64,000 nt of DNA from Medicago truncatula (GCF_003473485.1 NC_053044.1:7204501-7268500), one strand, 5' to 3'. Shown: positions 1-9,648, numbered from the stretch's first letter. Program-made: numbers and translations. Notes: generated by a model from the sequence alone, not told the origin.

Positions 1-1151
1 ACATTATGATTAAAGAGAACTTCAAAACTATTATTTAAAAGTGCTAACCTTTGTTATTTAAAAAGATGTCTTGTTAATGAGTGTCATGATACACTGTAGT
101 TAATTCCTAAAAAAAAAAATTATAGTTAAGACATTATTCATTGAAAAAGTTTAATATTAAGATTTCTGATGAATTGAATGCATAAGTTTTCATTAAAACT
201 TTTTATTTTTTATTTTGAAGGGATAAAGTTTTCATTAAAACATACAATCTAAAGTCTTTAAGGAATGCCTTTAAAACATTTGTTAACATTTATGTTTGTC
301 CCATGTATGACTTTTATAATAAATTATAATTAATATATTAAAACATTCTGTTTAATTTTTATTTAGAAGAAAAATATTAAATTAATTGATTAATGATAAA
401 CGGTTGACTCGTATGAATTATATGTTTTCAGCTACACTTTTAAGTGACTGATCTGCAGATACACGTGATGTTAATAAGATAGTATATTTTTTGTTATAAT
501 ACACATAATATCAATAAGATAGTATAATTGAAAAATGATAATGAATTAACATCCTCCCCTCAAAAAAATTAATTAACATGACATAAAAAATAGAAAGTAA
601 CACAGTTTGGTATAAGCTAGTCACTTGTTTTGGAATGGATCCCATAACATAATTTAAAAGATTAACTTGAGTTAACAAGATATTACCTGAAAGTGTGAGA
701 ACAAACAAACTAAGATCTTTAATTTGTCAAAAAAAAAACCACCACCTGAGATCTGCCAAGGAAAGAGGGTATAAAAAGATTAGAGAAAGATTTAGAAGCA
801 ATATAAAATATGTTGAAGGAGAAATTTACCTGAAAGTGTGTGTGGAACAAAGAAAGTGAAGAACTTGAAAGATCTCCCAAAGAAGGACTTAGAGGAAGCA
901 CAACAAGATATCAATGATGAAGTTTCATATGGAAGAGAAAATAAGATGTAGAAAATGAATGAGATAATGTACCTTTTTTGATCAACTGATTGAACATATA
1001 TGGCCACCTTCCCTCCACTTGCAAGGAAAAAACAAGTTGCCTTTTTCTTCTACGAGTTATTTATTTTTATTATGGGTTTGAATTTGTATAATTAGATGGT
1101 TTTCAATACAATAATATCTCTTAGCATTTCCCATATAATTGTCCTTTATAA
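1..1151. other. AT-rich intergenic DNA, no gene recognised
   Basis: I see no convincing coding region here. Short open frames on the minus strand between 500 and 1010 lack a recognisable domain. A short motif (acctgaaagtgtg) occurs twice, near 686 and 828. On the minus strand it reads as a pyrimidine-rich stretch ending in CAG followed by GT, but I could not build a gene from it. Confidence 0.5.
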
Positions 1152-1160
1152 ATAAATATA

Positions 1161-1609
1161 GGTTTAATTACTCTTTTGATCCTTTTGATCCCTTAACTTA
1201 TTTTTTTGTTTCGTTTTGCTCCCTTAATTATTAAAAGTTTCGTTTTAGTCCCTTAACTTACTTTTTGGTTTTGTTTTGGTCCATTAACTATTAAAAGTTT
1301 CGTTTTTATCATTTAACTTACTTTTTGGTTTCGTTTTGGTCCCTTAACTCTTCCTCCGTCAACCACTTTGGTCCTTTATGTTAGGATGAATGTATTAGAG
1401 TTAAGGGACCAAAATGAAACCAAAAAATAAGTTAAGGGACCAAAACGAAACCAAAAAATAAGTTAAGGGACCAAAACGAAACTTTTAATAGTTAAGGGGC
1501 CAAAAGAATACCCAAAAATAAGTTATGGGACCGAAACGAAACTTTTAATAGTTAAGGAACTTAAACGAAACCAAAAAATAAGTTAAGGGACCAAAAGAGT
1601 AATTAAGCC
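1161..1609. mobile_element. Mutator-like MITE (foldback type)
   Basis: This is a 449-bp element with long inverted arms made of the repeated motif 'gtcccttaactta...ttttggtttcgtttt'. The termini are GGTTTAATTACTCTTTTG on the left and, read inward from the right, GGCTTAATTACTCTTTTG. It is flanked by a perfect 9-bp duplication ATAAATATA at 1152-1160 and 1610-1618. A 9-bp target duplication is the hallmark of Mutator-superfamily elements. There is no coding capacity, and the arms contain internal direct subrepeats, so the element is non-autonomous. Confidence 0.85.
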
Positions 1610-1618
1610 ATAAATATA

Positions 1619-2154
1619 TTCAATATTGATTTATGATATTCCAACACAATTGGTGGAAAATGGAAAGAAAAAAAAAGTTATTACGGACCCCATGATCAAG
1701 TAATTGCATGTGCCCCACACACACTATGTGGTATTGACTATAAACAACAGCGCGTAATTGATTGCATTGATTGCAATATATAAGAATAAAGTATATCAAA
1801 TAAAATAGTTGATGTTAAGTCGTATAATTCAATTAAATCAAGTATATGATTTAAAACATAAATTATGAAATAACTTTATAGACTCGTGAATCCACATGTC
1901 TATTAAAAACTACGAAATAATTGAATAGATTTAGAATATTGAAATGAGAAACTTACAAACAAAAATAAATCATATTTTTATATGATCAACATCTTTAAAC
2001 AAAGCATATTGAATTAAAGGTGTCTCAAGTTTTAATAGACTTGTCGTTGTGTTGTTGGTTTGAAATCTTAAAGTCTCTATTTTAATGGGCTAGTTTACTT
2101 TTTTAAAAAATCTTCAAATGAATTTCATTTTGAGTATATAGCAAGAAGAGTAAA
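1619..2154. other. Intergenic DNA, nothing recognised
   Basis: AT-rich spacer between a MITE and a SINE-like copy. I see no open frame, RNA gene or repeat that I can name. Confidence 0.5.
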
Positions 2155-2164
2155 TAGTTTTTTT

Positions 2165-2322
2165 TTTGTTTGTTAAGTAGCCTAATGGCTAGAATTTATT
2201 TTTTTTAAGGTGAATAAGTGCGGTGTCCGAGGTTCAAATCCGACCCCTGCATATAATAATGCATGTCCCTGTCAACTGAGTTATGCTCACGGGGATAGAA
2301 GATTAAATAATTAAAAAAATTT
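2165..2322 (+). mobile_element. SINE-like copy (tRNA-related head)
   Basis: A box A-like segment (tagcctaatggctag) is followed by a box B-like segment GAGGTTCAAATCC near 2230, then a body with 'gcatgtccctgtcaactgag' and an A-rich tail near 2310. This is the layout of a tRNA-derived SINE transcribed by RNA polymerase III. I could not define a clean target duplication, so the ends are approximate. It is not a functional tRNA, because no cloverleaf can be drawn around the B box. Confidence 0.5.
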
Positions 2323-2950
2323 AATTTAACAGAGCAATAAAAAACTAATTATAAAATTGTCACCTTTGTAAATAAACAGGGCATTCATGCTTTTAGAAAA
2401 AGTGAACTCGTTCAGTATTATAGTTTATCAAATGAATAAAAAAAAAAACATCACATTTTAAGCATTTGATGAGACTTAAATCTCATGATGTACAACAATC
2501 GAAGTTAAATATTTTATATCAAGACTAAAAAGGAAGTTACATTTTTTATTTAAAAACAGTGTCGGATAGCAAATTAAACTGAAATTGAGAACACACACAT
2601 AACTATATAGGATGATCTTTCCATTCTCTTGGATAAATACATAGTCTAGAAATAATACCAGGAAATTTTACTGAAGAGTTAAGATACAAATCATGCGTCA
2701 TTATAACTATTCTAAATGACATAACTTTAATCATTTGTGAAGTTTAATTTGTACCAATATTTGAGATGAGGAAAGAAATAAGTAACCACTTATAAATTTC
2801 TATTCATAAACCATACAGAAAAACGATAAAAAAAGAGGAACTTAAATATGTTTATACTTTTTATGTATATGAGAAGGAACACTTTTATCTACAACAACTC
2901 TATATATCCTAATAAACTTATGGAAATCTGACACAATAAATAGGACTTAC
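2323..2950. other. Intergenic DNA, nothing recognised
   Basis: AT-rich spacer. I looked on the minus strand for further exons of the neighbouring B3-like fragment and found none. Confidence 0.45.
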
Positions 2951-3454
2951 CAAAAGAGATTTGGTGAGAAAAAAAATGCTCCGTTTACTTTGTCGACCAA
3001 TACTTCAAATTTGTTGGACTTAGGATTAGTCAAGATTGCATAGCGTCCAATTTGATCTCCAAAATCACCGCGAAACATGTTTGGCAAGCACACTGCACCT
3101 TAAAAAATAACAAACAGAAACATCACAAACGTTAATAAAATAGAAACAATACAAACATTGATAAAATAGAATGCAGATAATTAAGAATAGGTATATTTCG
3201 CTGCAAACACATACAGCATCAATGTCATATTCAACGATATATGATCTGTATTTCAGTCTCAGCTTGTTGATTACTTTGTCAAGATCATAAACAGGGTTTT
3301 TCACCAACGGACCTACAAAAGATTGAAAGGGATTGAAAGAATGATTTCGAAAGCATGATTTATAGTTTAAACCAGTGTGGAATAGGGAGCATAAGGAATG
3401 ATTACCAGTGAGGCAGTGGTATGACAGCAAAGTCTCAATGTTTCTGGAATCCAT
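2951..3454 (-). pseudogene. Partial B3-like gene, three 5' exons only
   Basis: The minus strand encodes MDSRNIETLLSYHCLT, then after a GT-AG intron a segment around KNPVYDLDKVINKLRLKYRS, then after a second intron a segment around LPNMFRGDFGDQIGRYAIL that runs into KFEVLVDKVNGAFFF and ends at a GTAAGT donor near 2951. The last segment resembles the LP-x-x-F...FG start of plant B3 DNA-binding domains, as in legume-specific B3-like families. That family assignment is from memory and uncertain. No downstream exon completing the domain was found before the SINE-like copy at 2322, so the gene is probably truncated. It could still be a real gene with a very distant next exon. Confidence 0.35.
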
Positions 3455-3661
3455 GTTGATTAAGAAATTTCGGTTTAAGAGAAAGGTATGGGTATTGAAA
3501 AGAGATTTCGGTTTAGGAGAAAGGATTAAATTAGGATGTAGGATTAAGAGATTTGGGTTTTGATAAGTGTTAATTGTAGAAATTGTTTAAGATCAAGGAG
3601 AAAGAGTAGGAATAAGTTGTTTAAGATCAAGGAGAAAGAGTAGGAAGGTGATAAGGGTTAA

Positions 3662-4325
3662 ACAGAAAATATGGAAATCAATTAGATAGGTTTTAGGAGG
3701 AGGGAAATTAGGAAATCATGGTTAGGGTTTGGAGGAGGGGAATTAGGAAATATGGTTAGGTTTTGAAGGAGGGAAAAGTGGTTACAATTTTAGGTTAAAA
3801 TATTAAAATATGGAAATCAATTAGATAGGTTTTAGGAGGAGGGAAATTAGGAAATCATGGTTAGGGTTTGGAGGAGGGGAATTAGGAAATATGGTTAGGT
3901 TTTAAGGGAGGGAAAAGTGGTTACAATTTTAGGTTAAAATATTAAAATATGGAAATCAATTAGATAGGTTTTAGGAGGAGGGAAATTAGAAAATCATGGT
4001 TAGGGTTTGGAGGAGGGGAATTAGGAAATATTTTAGGTTAAAATATTAAAATATGGAAATCAATTAGATAGGTTTTAACAGGAGGGAAATTAGGAAATCA
4101 TGGTTAGGGTTTGGAGGAGGGGAATTAGGAAATATAGTTAGGTTTTGAAGGAGGGAAAAGTGGTTACAATTTTAGGTTAAAATATTAAAATATGGAAATC
4201 AATTAGATAGATTTTAGGAGGAGGGAAATTAGGAAATCATGGTTAGGGTTTGGAGGAGGGGAATTAGGAAATATGGTTAGATTTTGAAGGAGGGAAAAGT
4301 GCTACAATTTTAGGTTAAAATATTA
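3662..4325. repeat. Tandem array, period about 140 bp, five units
   Basis: The unit begins 'atggaaatcaattagatagg' and continues with purine-rich text containing 'ggttagggtttggaggagg', then 'gtggttacaattttaggtta'. Units start near 3669, 3809, 3948, 4053 and 4194. The third unit is about 35 bp shorter because it lacks the 'ggttaggttttgaaggaggg' part. Strand composition is strongly skewed, with G and A on the plus strand. The array lies directly upstream of the partial B3-like gene on the minus strand. Confidence 0.85.
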
Positions 4326-4400
4326 AGTATAATTAGGGCAAGAGTGTTTTGCTTAGGAATAAGAGATAAGAGATGTCACATCAAAAGAAGAAATGAGAAA

Positions 4401-4715
4401 GGTAAAATTCCACTTTTAGTCCTTTAACTTAATTTTAGATAACAATTTGGTTCTTTATCTTTTTTTCATTTCAATTTGGTCCTTTTAGTCCATTTTCATA
4501 TACATTTTCAAGCTTCAAATCTAATATTCTTATACAAACATAGACAAGGATCATAGATTTGAAGACTGAAAGACCATAAGAAAATAAAATCATGAATTTT
4601 AAGCTTTAAAATGTATATGAAAATGGACAAAAAGGATCAAATTGAAATGAAAAAAAGATAAATGACCAAATTGTTATCTAAAATTAAGTTAAGGGACTAA
4701 AAGTGTAATTTTGTC
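4401..4715. mobile_element. Mutator-like MITE
   Basis: A 315-bp palindromic element. The left end GGTAAAATTCCACTTTTAGT matches the right end read inward, GACAAAATTACACTTTTAGT. The arms pair for more than 90 bp, including 'cctttaacttaattttag' and its complement. The flanks are a 9-bp duplication with one mismatch, AATGAGAAA at 4392-4400 and AATGAAAAA at 4716-4724. Size, long arms and a 9-bp duplication indicate a Mutator-type MITE of a family distinct from the one at 1161. Confidence 0.75.
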
Positions 4716-4880
4716 AATGAAAAATTACCACTTAGTCTAAAAAAATAATTGGGGCGATAGTTATTTTGGCCCCTTAATGTATAATGAGACATGAGTAATC
4801 ACAATATTGAAATTTTATAATATTCTTTGATTGTGTATTTGATTGATTAAAATAGTCTTTGACGTTAAAATAATCTATAC

Positions 4881-5430
4881 ATTTTTTTTTGACAAAAACA
4901 AAACGATATTCATTCATTCAAATCGATAGAGTACTTCAGATACAAACATCGCTAAAAACGTAAAGGGTGAATCTGCAAACAAACTCACAGCACCCAAGTT
5001 AATAGCATACAACGGCAAAATGCCTACAAATAATTTGATAAAACATAAGTCACCGAAATACCCATGCTTCCGGATCTGCAGCATTGACGTCCAAATCATT
5101 GGTTGAATTTGTAATTGACTGATGTAGATCTTTCAATAGGAACTGAACAAACACCGTGACAAAACGCGAAATCAAACGCCGCACAAGACGACGAACAATA
5201 CAACGCCGCACTTAGACGACGAAATCACAAAAAACACAAAATGAAAAACTTGATAGATGTGAAACCCACTTATTTAGATTGAAAGAAAAGGGGAAAAAAG
5301 ATGTAGAGGGGTGATTCTAGGTCAAAAAATGACCTAAAATCACCCCTCCTCAGTGAACGAAGGAGAAAGAAAGTTTAGAGAGAAGTTGGAGTTTCTTCCA
5401 CTAGAAAACTAGGGCCGGCTGGGAATATTT
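4881..5430 (-). mobile_element. LINE-like 3' remnant with a strong hairpin
   Basis: The plus strand shows a T-tract at 4882-4890 followed by 'gacaaaaacaaaacgatattc'. Read on the minus strand this is an A-tailed 3' end of the kind seen on plant LINE copies. A hairpin at 5308-5346 has 17-bp arms with one mismatch and an AAAAA loop. The short minus-strand frame at 4914-5099 has no recognisable domain. No target duplication was identified, so the element class and limits are tentative. Confidence 0.35.
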
Positions 5431-5655
5431 GTCATTAACTCTTTTTATATAGAGATTAACATGATGGTACTTATACAATGTGAATACATTTTTTATCCAA
5501 ATTTTCAATCAGTTTCAAACACGGTAGTGACATGTATTATAAAAATGACATAATTTAAAATTATTTAAAACTAAATTCAATGTGTATTTATCTCATACAT
5601 TTAATGATTTAAGACTAAATTCAAGGTGTATTTATCTCTCCTCCTTTTAACATGG

Positions 5656-5663
5656 TATAAATA
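5656..5663 (+). promoter_or_regulatory. TATA box of the broken LTP-like gene
   Basis: TATAAATA lies 53 bp upstream of the ATG at 5716. The following 'acaacccacatctagtctacagagagag' looks like a normal plant transcription start and leader. The promoter therefore appears intact although the coding exon is interrupted. Confidence 0.6.
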
Positions 5664-5882
5664 AGCCCTTAAGCATATACCTACAACCCACATCTAGTCT
5701 ACAGAGAGAGAAAAAATGTTGGGTTCTAATCTCAAATCCATATGGCTATTGGTAATTCTTGCATTGTCTCTATGCCATTTCCAAATGGTGAGTGGAGAGA
5801 ATTGTGAACATGACATTAATGGCATGAATATTGAGTGCATGATTTACATGAACAAGGGTTTGTCTTCACCTATAAACCCTAA

Positions 5883-6226
5883 GGGCCTGTTTGGTTCTAA
5901 GGAAAGAGGGTGGATGGAAAGCAGCAAGGAAAGAAAGTTTATGGAAAATTGTGCTTCCATTGTTTGGATGCTCTGTCAGTAAGGAAAGAAAGTATCATCA
6001 TTTAGCGGGTCCCACATTAAAAACTTTCCTCCAGCAAAGCGAAGAAAGTGTGAGATGAGCTTCCAACATGGTGAAATGACAACATAACCCTTAGTTTTTG
6101 AAGTATTTTTCTTCAATATCATATGTTCATTTTTATCATAAATTTGATAAGAAAATAATTTGCTTCTGACGTCATATACTTAAGGCATGTTCTAAATTTA
6201 ATTACTTTAATATTTATTATGTGTGT

Positions 6227-6266
<40 letters not shown>

Positions 6267-6455
6267 GCAAGGATATTTATGTCATTTAATAAAAATATAT
6301 CTATCTTTCCTTCAACTTTCTTTCCACTTTCTTCGATACCAAACAACTAAATAATCATCTCTCTTTCCATTCACTTTCTACTCACTTTCATTCCTTCAAC
6401 AATCTTTCCTCTTACTATCTTTCCTTTCACTTTCTTTGATCATCCAAACATACCC
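5883..6455. mobile_element. Harbinger-type (Tourist-like) MITE in a coding exon
   Basis: A 573-bp element with termini GGGCCTGTTTGG on the left and, read inward from the right, GGGTATGTTTGG. Both are followed by AAAG-rich inner repeats ('ggaaagaaag' type). It is flanked by a TAA target duplication at 5880-5882 and 6456-6458, the 3-bp TWA duplication typical of PIF/Harbinger elements. It carries an (AT)n run at about 6230-6262 and has no coding capacity. It sits inside the single visible coding exon of the LTP-like gene. Confidence 0.85.
6230..6262. repeat. (AT)n microsatellite
   Basis: About 16 AT units directly after a GTGTGTGTTT run, inside the Harbinger-type MITE. Likely length-variable. 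Confidence 0.9.
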
Positions 6456-6649
6456 TAATGATCGATGTTGTGCTGTCATTAGAAGAGCCAACGTACCATG
6501 TGTATGCAAGAATGGTCTCAGCCAAAAAATAGGCACGTTGATGATTCTTCAACACCTTTTTATACATATATATTTTGATATTAATCTATAATCATTTTAC
6601 ATGTGATCGGGATGAGTCAAAATTAATGTTACGATGTTAATACATTATA

Positions 6650-6961
6650 GGTTTTAATATGTGTTTCGTCCCTGCAATTAGGGATCATTTAAAAATTAGT
6701 CCCTATAATCGTTAATCCTGGCAAATTACCCTTGCAAACTTAAATCATTTAAAATTTCGTCCCTACACCCACTTTAATTACTGCCACGTCATAAAATTAA
6801 CAAAATGACATGGGAATGGACAAAAATACCCTCATCATCCTTCTCCAAAACCCATATTGCAATCTCTCTTCTTCTCTTTCCCTTTCATGTATAATCTGAA
6901 CCAACCTCCATGAAACACTCTTGCTGAGCATCAAACACAACAACCTTAAAAATTAACTTGC
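6650..6961. repeat. Remnant of a 'cgtccctgcaa' class MITE
   Basis: The text 'ttaatatgtgtttcgtccctg' followed by 'agtccctataatcgttaatc' and 'aaaatttcgtccctacacc' is the typical left arm of a common legume foldback element. No matching right arm is present before the Ogre LTR begins at 6967, nor just beyond the Ogre at 23695. It therefore appears truncated rather than split by the Ogre insertion. Confidence 0.4.
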
Positions 6962-6966
6962 CACCT
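6962..6966. repeat. Ogre target site duplication, left copy
   Basis: CACCT immediately before the LTR start TGTCGCG, matching CACCT at 23690-23694 immediately after the other LTR end. A 5-bp duplication is normal for Ty3/gypsy integrases. Confidence 0.95.
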
Positions 6967-7736
6967 TGTCGCGCCACTTTTTTCGGACGTCAAGGCCATT
7001 TGATTAGCTTTTGACTCACTTTTTATCTCACGACTGAACAAATTTTTTTAAAGGGGAAAAAGTTCCAAACCACCCATTTTGAAAAGATTTAGGGTTCGGG
7101 GGTTGGTTATATTTAGGGAAGGTATTAGCACCCTAAATATTCGTAGTACTCTACGAGAACCTCTTGATTTTATTTAACTTTTTGTGCTTAAATTTGCTTG
7201 CTTTTAAAGAGATGAAAATGAAATTGAATGATGAGTTGAAAAAGAAAAGAAAATTGATTTTAATTGAAGAGAAAAAAGAAAAATGTTTTTTAGTTGAAAG
7301 TTGAAAAGAAAAAAAAGAAAGTTGTTTTTTTAATTGATTTGGAAGGACAAGGTCCTCTGCCTACGTACCCGTAAGGGATCAAAACCTCGTAGTTCGGGGT
7401 ATAAATTGACGTTTGATTTGTTGAGTGTTTTTTTATTAGTTTTAAAAAAAGGTTTTGAAAATAAAAAGCCAAGTGGCAAATGAGAATTGATTTGTGTTTT
7501 TTAGATTGAAGAAAATTGACTTGAAGTTGAATTAGAATTGATTGGAAATTTGATTAAGAAAAATAAAATAAGAAGACGGTCACTTGATTTAAGATCAAGG
7601 TTTATTGTGAAAAGTTCTTTTTATGAATTTTTGATATTTGAATGTTTTTGTTGTTTTTGAATAAAAATATGAACATTATATAAGCAGAATGAGAAAAATA
7701 AAGTTAAGCTAAATTGTGAAATTATTTTAACATGGA

Positions 7737-8185
7737 CCAGAATATTCTGGAGAGTAGTTAAGTTAAACAAAAATAAATAAATATTAACATTTAAGTTTGG
7801 ACCAGAGCACTCTAGATTAACAAAAATATAATATTAACAGTTACTTTAGGACCAGAGCACTCTGGATTAATTTAATTAACAATGACCAGAGCACTCTGGA
7901 TTAATTTAATTAACAAGGACCAGAGCACTCTGGAGAATAATTAAATTAAACAAAAATATAATATTAATAGTTAATATAGGACCAGAGCACTCTGGATTAA
8001 TTTAATTAACAAGGACCAGATTGTTCTGGAGAATAACTAAATTAAACAAGAATATAATATTAACAGGTAATTAGGACCAGAGCACTCTGGATTAATTTAA
8101 TTAACAAGGACCAGATTGTTCTGGAGAATAACTAAATTAAACAAGAATATAATATTAACAGGTAATTAGGACCAGAGCACTCTGG
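7737..8185. repeat. Array of ten CCAGA...TCTGG palindromes in the 3' LTR
   Basis: Copies start at 7737, 7802, 7852, 7885, 7920, 7982, 8015, 8077, 8111 and 8172. Most read CCAGAGCACTCTGG; two read CCAGATTGTTCTGG, one reads CCAGAATATTCTGG (a perfect palindrome), and one has a single arm mutation (CCAGAGCACTCTAG). The spacers are 'attaatttaattaacaagga' or a longer 'aataactaaattaaacaaga' type. The same array is in the other LTR at 22016-22464. Confidence 0.9.
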
Positions 8186-8332
8186 ATTAACAGATAGAGC
8201 GAGAATTAAAATGCATGAAAAAGAAATTAGAAAACTGAGATGCTGGGGGTGTGTGAGCAGTAAAGGGGGTGCAGAAAATAAAACGAAAAAAGATGGGCTA
8301 AGAACAAGGTTGGACCTCAGAGATCGAATCTC

Positions 8333-8355
8333 GGCCGTTGATTTGATCAACGGCC
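8333..8355. promoter_or_regulatory. Palindrome GGCCGTTGAT-ttg-ATCAACGGCC upstream of an antisense TATA
   Basis: Two perfect 10-bp inverted arms around a 3-bp centre, 28 bp upstream of the plus-strand TATAAATA at 8383. It is repeated in the other LTR at about 22612-22634. It could be a transcription-factor dyad or simply a hairpin; the sequence does not decide. Confidence 0.5.
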
Positions 8356-8382
8356 TTGATTTAATCTGCCAAATAAAAGGGG

Positions 8383-8927
8383 TATAAATACCCATTCTTT
8401 CCTTCTTTTCTCATTTTTTCCTTTCTCTTCTCTCTCTTCACTCTCTTATTTCTTATTTCTAGAGAGAGAGGCTCTGCCTTCTCTCTAGAATTTCGTCATC
8501 TTCTCCGACGAGGAGAGGCCACCGGAGGTGGTTCCGGCGCGGTGGCCGGTGAGCCACAGCGGCTGCGCCGCCGCGCCGAAGATGAAAGTATGTCCTTTTT
8601 TTTTTTCGCCCTCTCTCCTTCTTTTCCCTCCTTCTTTCCGATTTTTAACTCAAAAATGCTCAAAACCCAACGGTTTGACCTAGATCTAAAAGGAAAGAAA
8701 TATTACTTTTTGGGTCTGAATGTTTTAGTTTAAGATGTTGTGTTTCTGTAACACGGTTTTGAAATTCTGATGTGTGGTTTGGTTACCGGATCTGTGAGTT
8801 TGATTTGTTGATCTTGTGTTAGAGAGGTTCTGGTTTGAAATTTGTGTTTGGTGATTTGCGCTGTTATTTGTGTGATGTTGATTATGTAAAAAAAATGTTT
8901 GTGTTTTGGTTCTGGTTGTGATTGCAG
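8383..8927 (+). promoter_or_regulatory. Antisense promoter, leader and intron-like unit in the 3' LTR
   Basis: On the plus strand, opposite to the element genes, TATAAATA (8383-8390) is followed by a 100-bp pyrimidine-rich leader. A GC-rich stretch follows and ends at a donor-like AAA|GTATGT (GT at 8588-8589). T-rich sequence then runs to an acceptor-like TTGTGATTGCAG|G (AG at 8926-8927). Order and composition are exactly those of a plant gene 5' end with a leader intron of 340 nt. No long ATG-initiated frame follows. The reverse strand offers only TATTTATA at the same place. The function as an antisense promoter is inferred. Confidence 0.45.
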
Positions 8928-9407
8928 GTCAGGAAAAAAAAAGAAGTGGAGTGAAAATTGTTGTATGTGTTCTAACCGTGGAATGTTTTTTTCACGTTGG
9001 GCCCCCTTCTTTTCTTGGCTGCTTGCGTGTTGACTTTATAGAGCTTGAAATGAGCAAAAATTTGTTGCTTGGAGAGGAGATATTACAGCCTGTTTTGAGC
9101 TGTGTGTTTGGATATTATCGGACAAAATTTTGACTTATTTTTGGACATTAAAAATAAAATAAAAGGACTAAGAATAAATAATAAAAAAAGATAAAATAAA
9201 GGTTTAAAAAAAAATGAATTTAAAGTTAATAAAAGATGGAAATTAAATGAAAATTGAGAGAAGAGGGCCCGACTCGGAACCAACTATGAGGTATTTTAAA
9301 ATACCTCCCTGTCGGAATTTCGTCTGAAATAACAAAAATTCTGGTTTTAAAAATACGAATAAAAATTTAGTAAAAATAAAAAAGTGGTCAAAATTTGGGG
9401 TATGACA

Positions 9408-9420
9408 GATGCCCCTATTT
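9408..9420 (-). promoter_or_regulatory. Polypurine tract of the Ogre element
   Basis: On the minus strand the sequence AAATAGGGGCATC abuts the 3' LTR start TGTCATACC. A G-rich purine tract at this point primes plus-strand DNA synthesis in LTR retrotransposons. Confidence 0.8.
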
Positions 9421-9648
9421 AAGTTTCTTTGTCACGGAGATTTAAAAAGAAACTTTTAAATCAACGGGTCGAAGGGACTTAAATATTAAGTACACCAATT
9501 TTGACCGGTTGGAATGCTAAGAACGCAACGCTCCTGAGCTTAATGATATGAATGCATGCAATGCAATTATGAATGCAACACCGACAAAAATAGAACGACT
9601 GAGGACCAAAATGACAAGTATTACTGGGGAGAAAGAAAAACTGCATAT

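Larger units (their letters stand above)
5716..6545 (+). pseudogene. DIR1-like lipid-transfer protein gene split by a MITE
   Basis: The ORF starts with a secretory signal peptide (LKSIWLLVILALSLCHFQ, cleavage likely after VSG) followed by a first cysteine (ENCEHD) and a second (IECMIY). At 5880 the frame enters a 573-bp MITE and ends at a stop at 5980-5982. On the far side of the MITE, from about 6459, the reading continues with DRCCAVIRRANVPCVCKNG. This supplies the CC and CxC part of the eight-cysteine motif of non-specific lipid-transfer/bifunctional-inhibitor proteins. With the MITE and one TAA copy removed the two parts are in frame. The last two cysteines of the family are not seen and may sit in an unlocated exon. 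The present allele should give only a short protein that runs into MITE sequence. Family members are secreted and bind lipids or act in defence signalling; the specific role here is unknown. Confidence 0.7.
6967..9407 (-). repeat. Ogre 3' LTR
   Basis: 2441 bp. It begins TGTCGCGCC and ends GGTATGACA on the plus strand; on the coding strand it starts TGTCATACCCC, as many plant Tat/Ogre LTRs do. Compared with the other LTR I count ten substitutions and two poly-A length differences (+1 and +2), which exactly account for the 3-bp length difference. Internal features are an array of ten short palindromes (7737-8185), a GC-rich segment (8500-8585) in otherwise AT-rich DNA, and a promoter-like plus-strand unit. 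Confidence 0.95.

Noticed and set aside
2225-2240. Possible tRNA gene from a perfect B box
   Set aside because: No acceptor or anticodon stem can be formed around it. It fits a SINE head. I found no convincing tRNA or rRNA gene in the window.
3700-4300. Telomere-like 'ttagggtttgg' text
   Set aside because: The TTTAGGG-like word occurs once per 140-bp unit and is not a tandem heptamer array, so it is not an interstitial telomere.
6650-6966. Idea that the Ogre inserted into the middle of a MITE
   Set aside because: The missing right arm is not present after 23694, so the MITE was already truncated or ends elsewhere.
8542-8733. Short plus-strand ORF in the LTR (AGEPQRLRRRAEDES)
   Set aside because: It would begin at GTG rather than ATG and runs through the probable donor site at 8588. 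The signal there is better explained as leader and intron.
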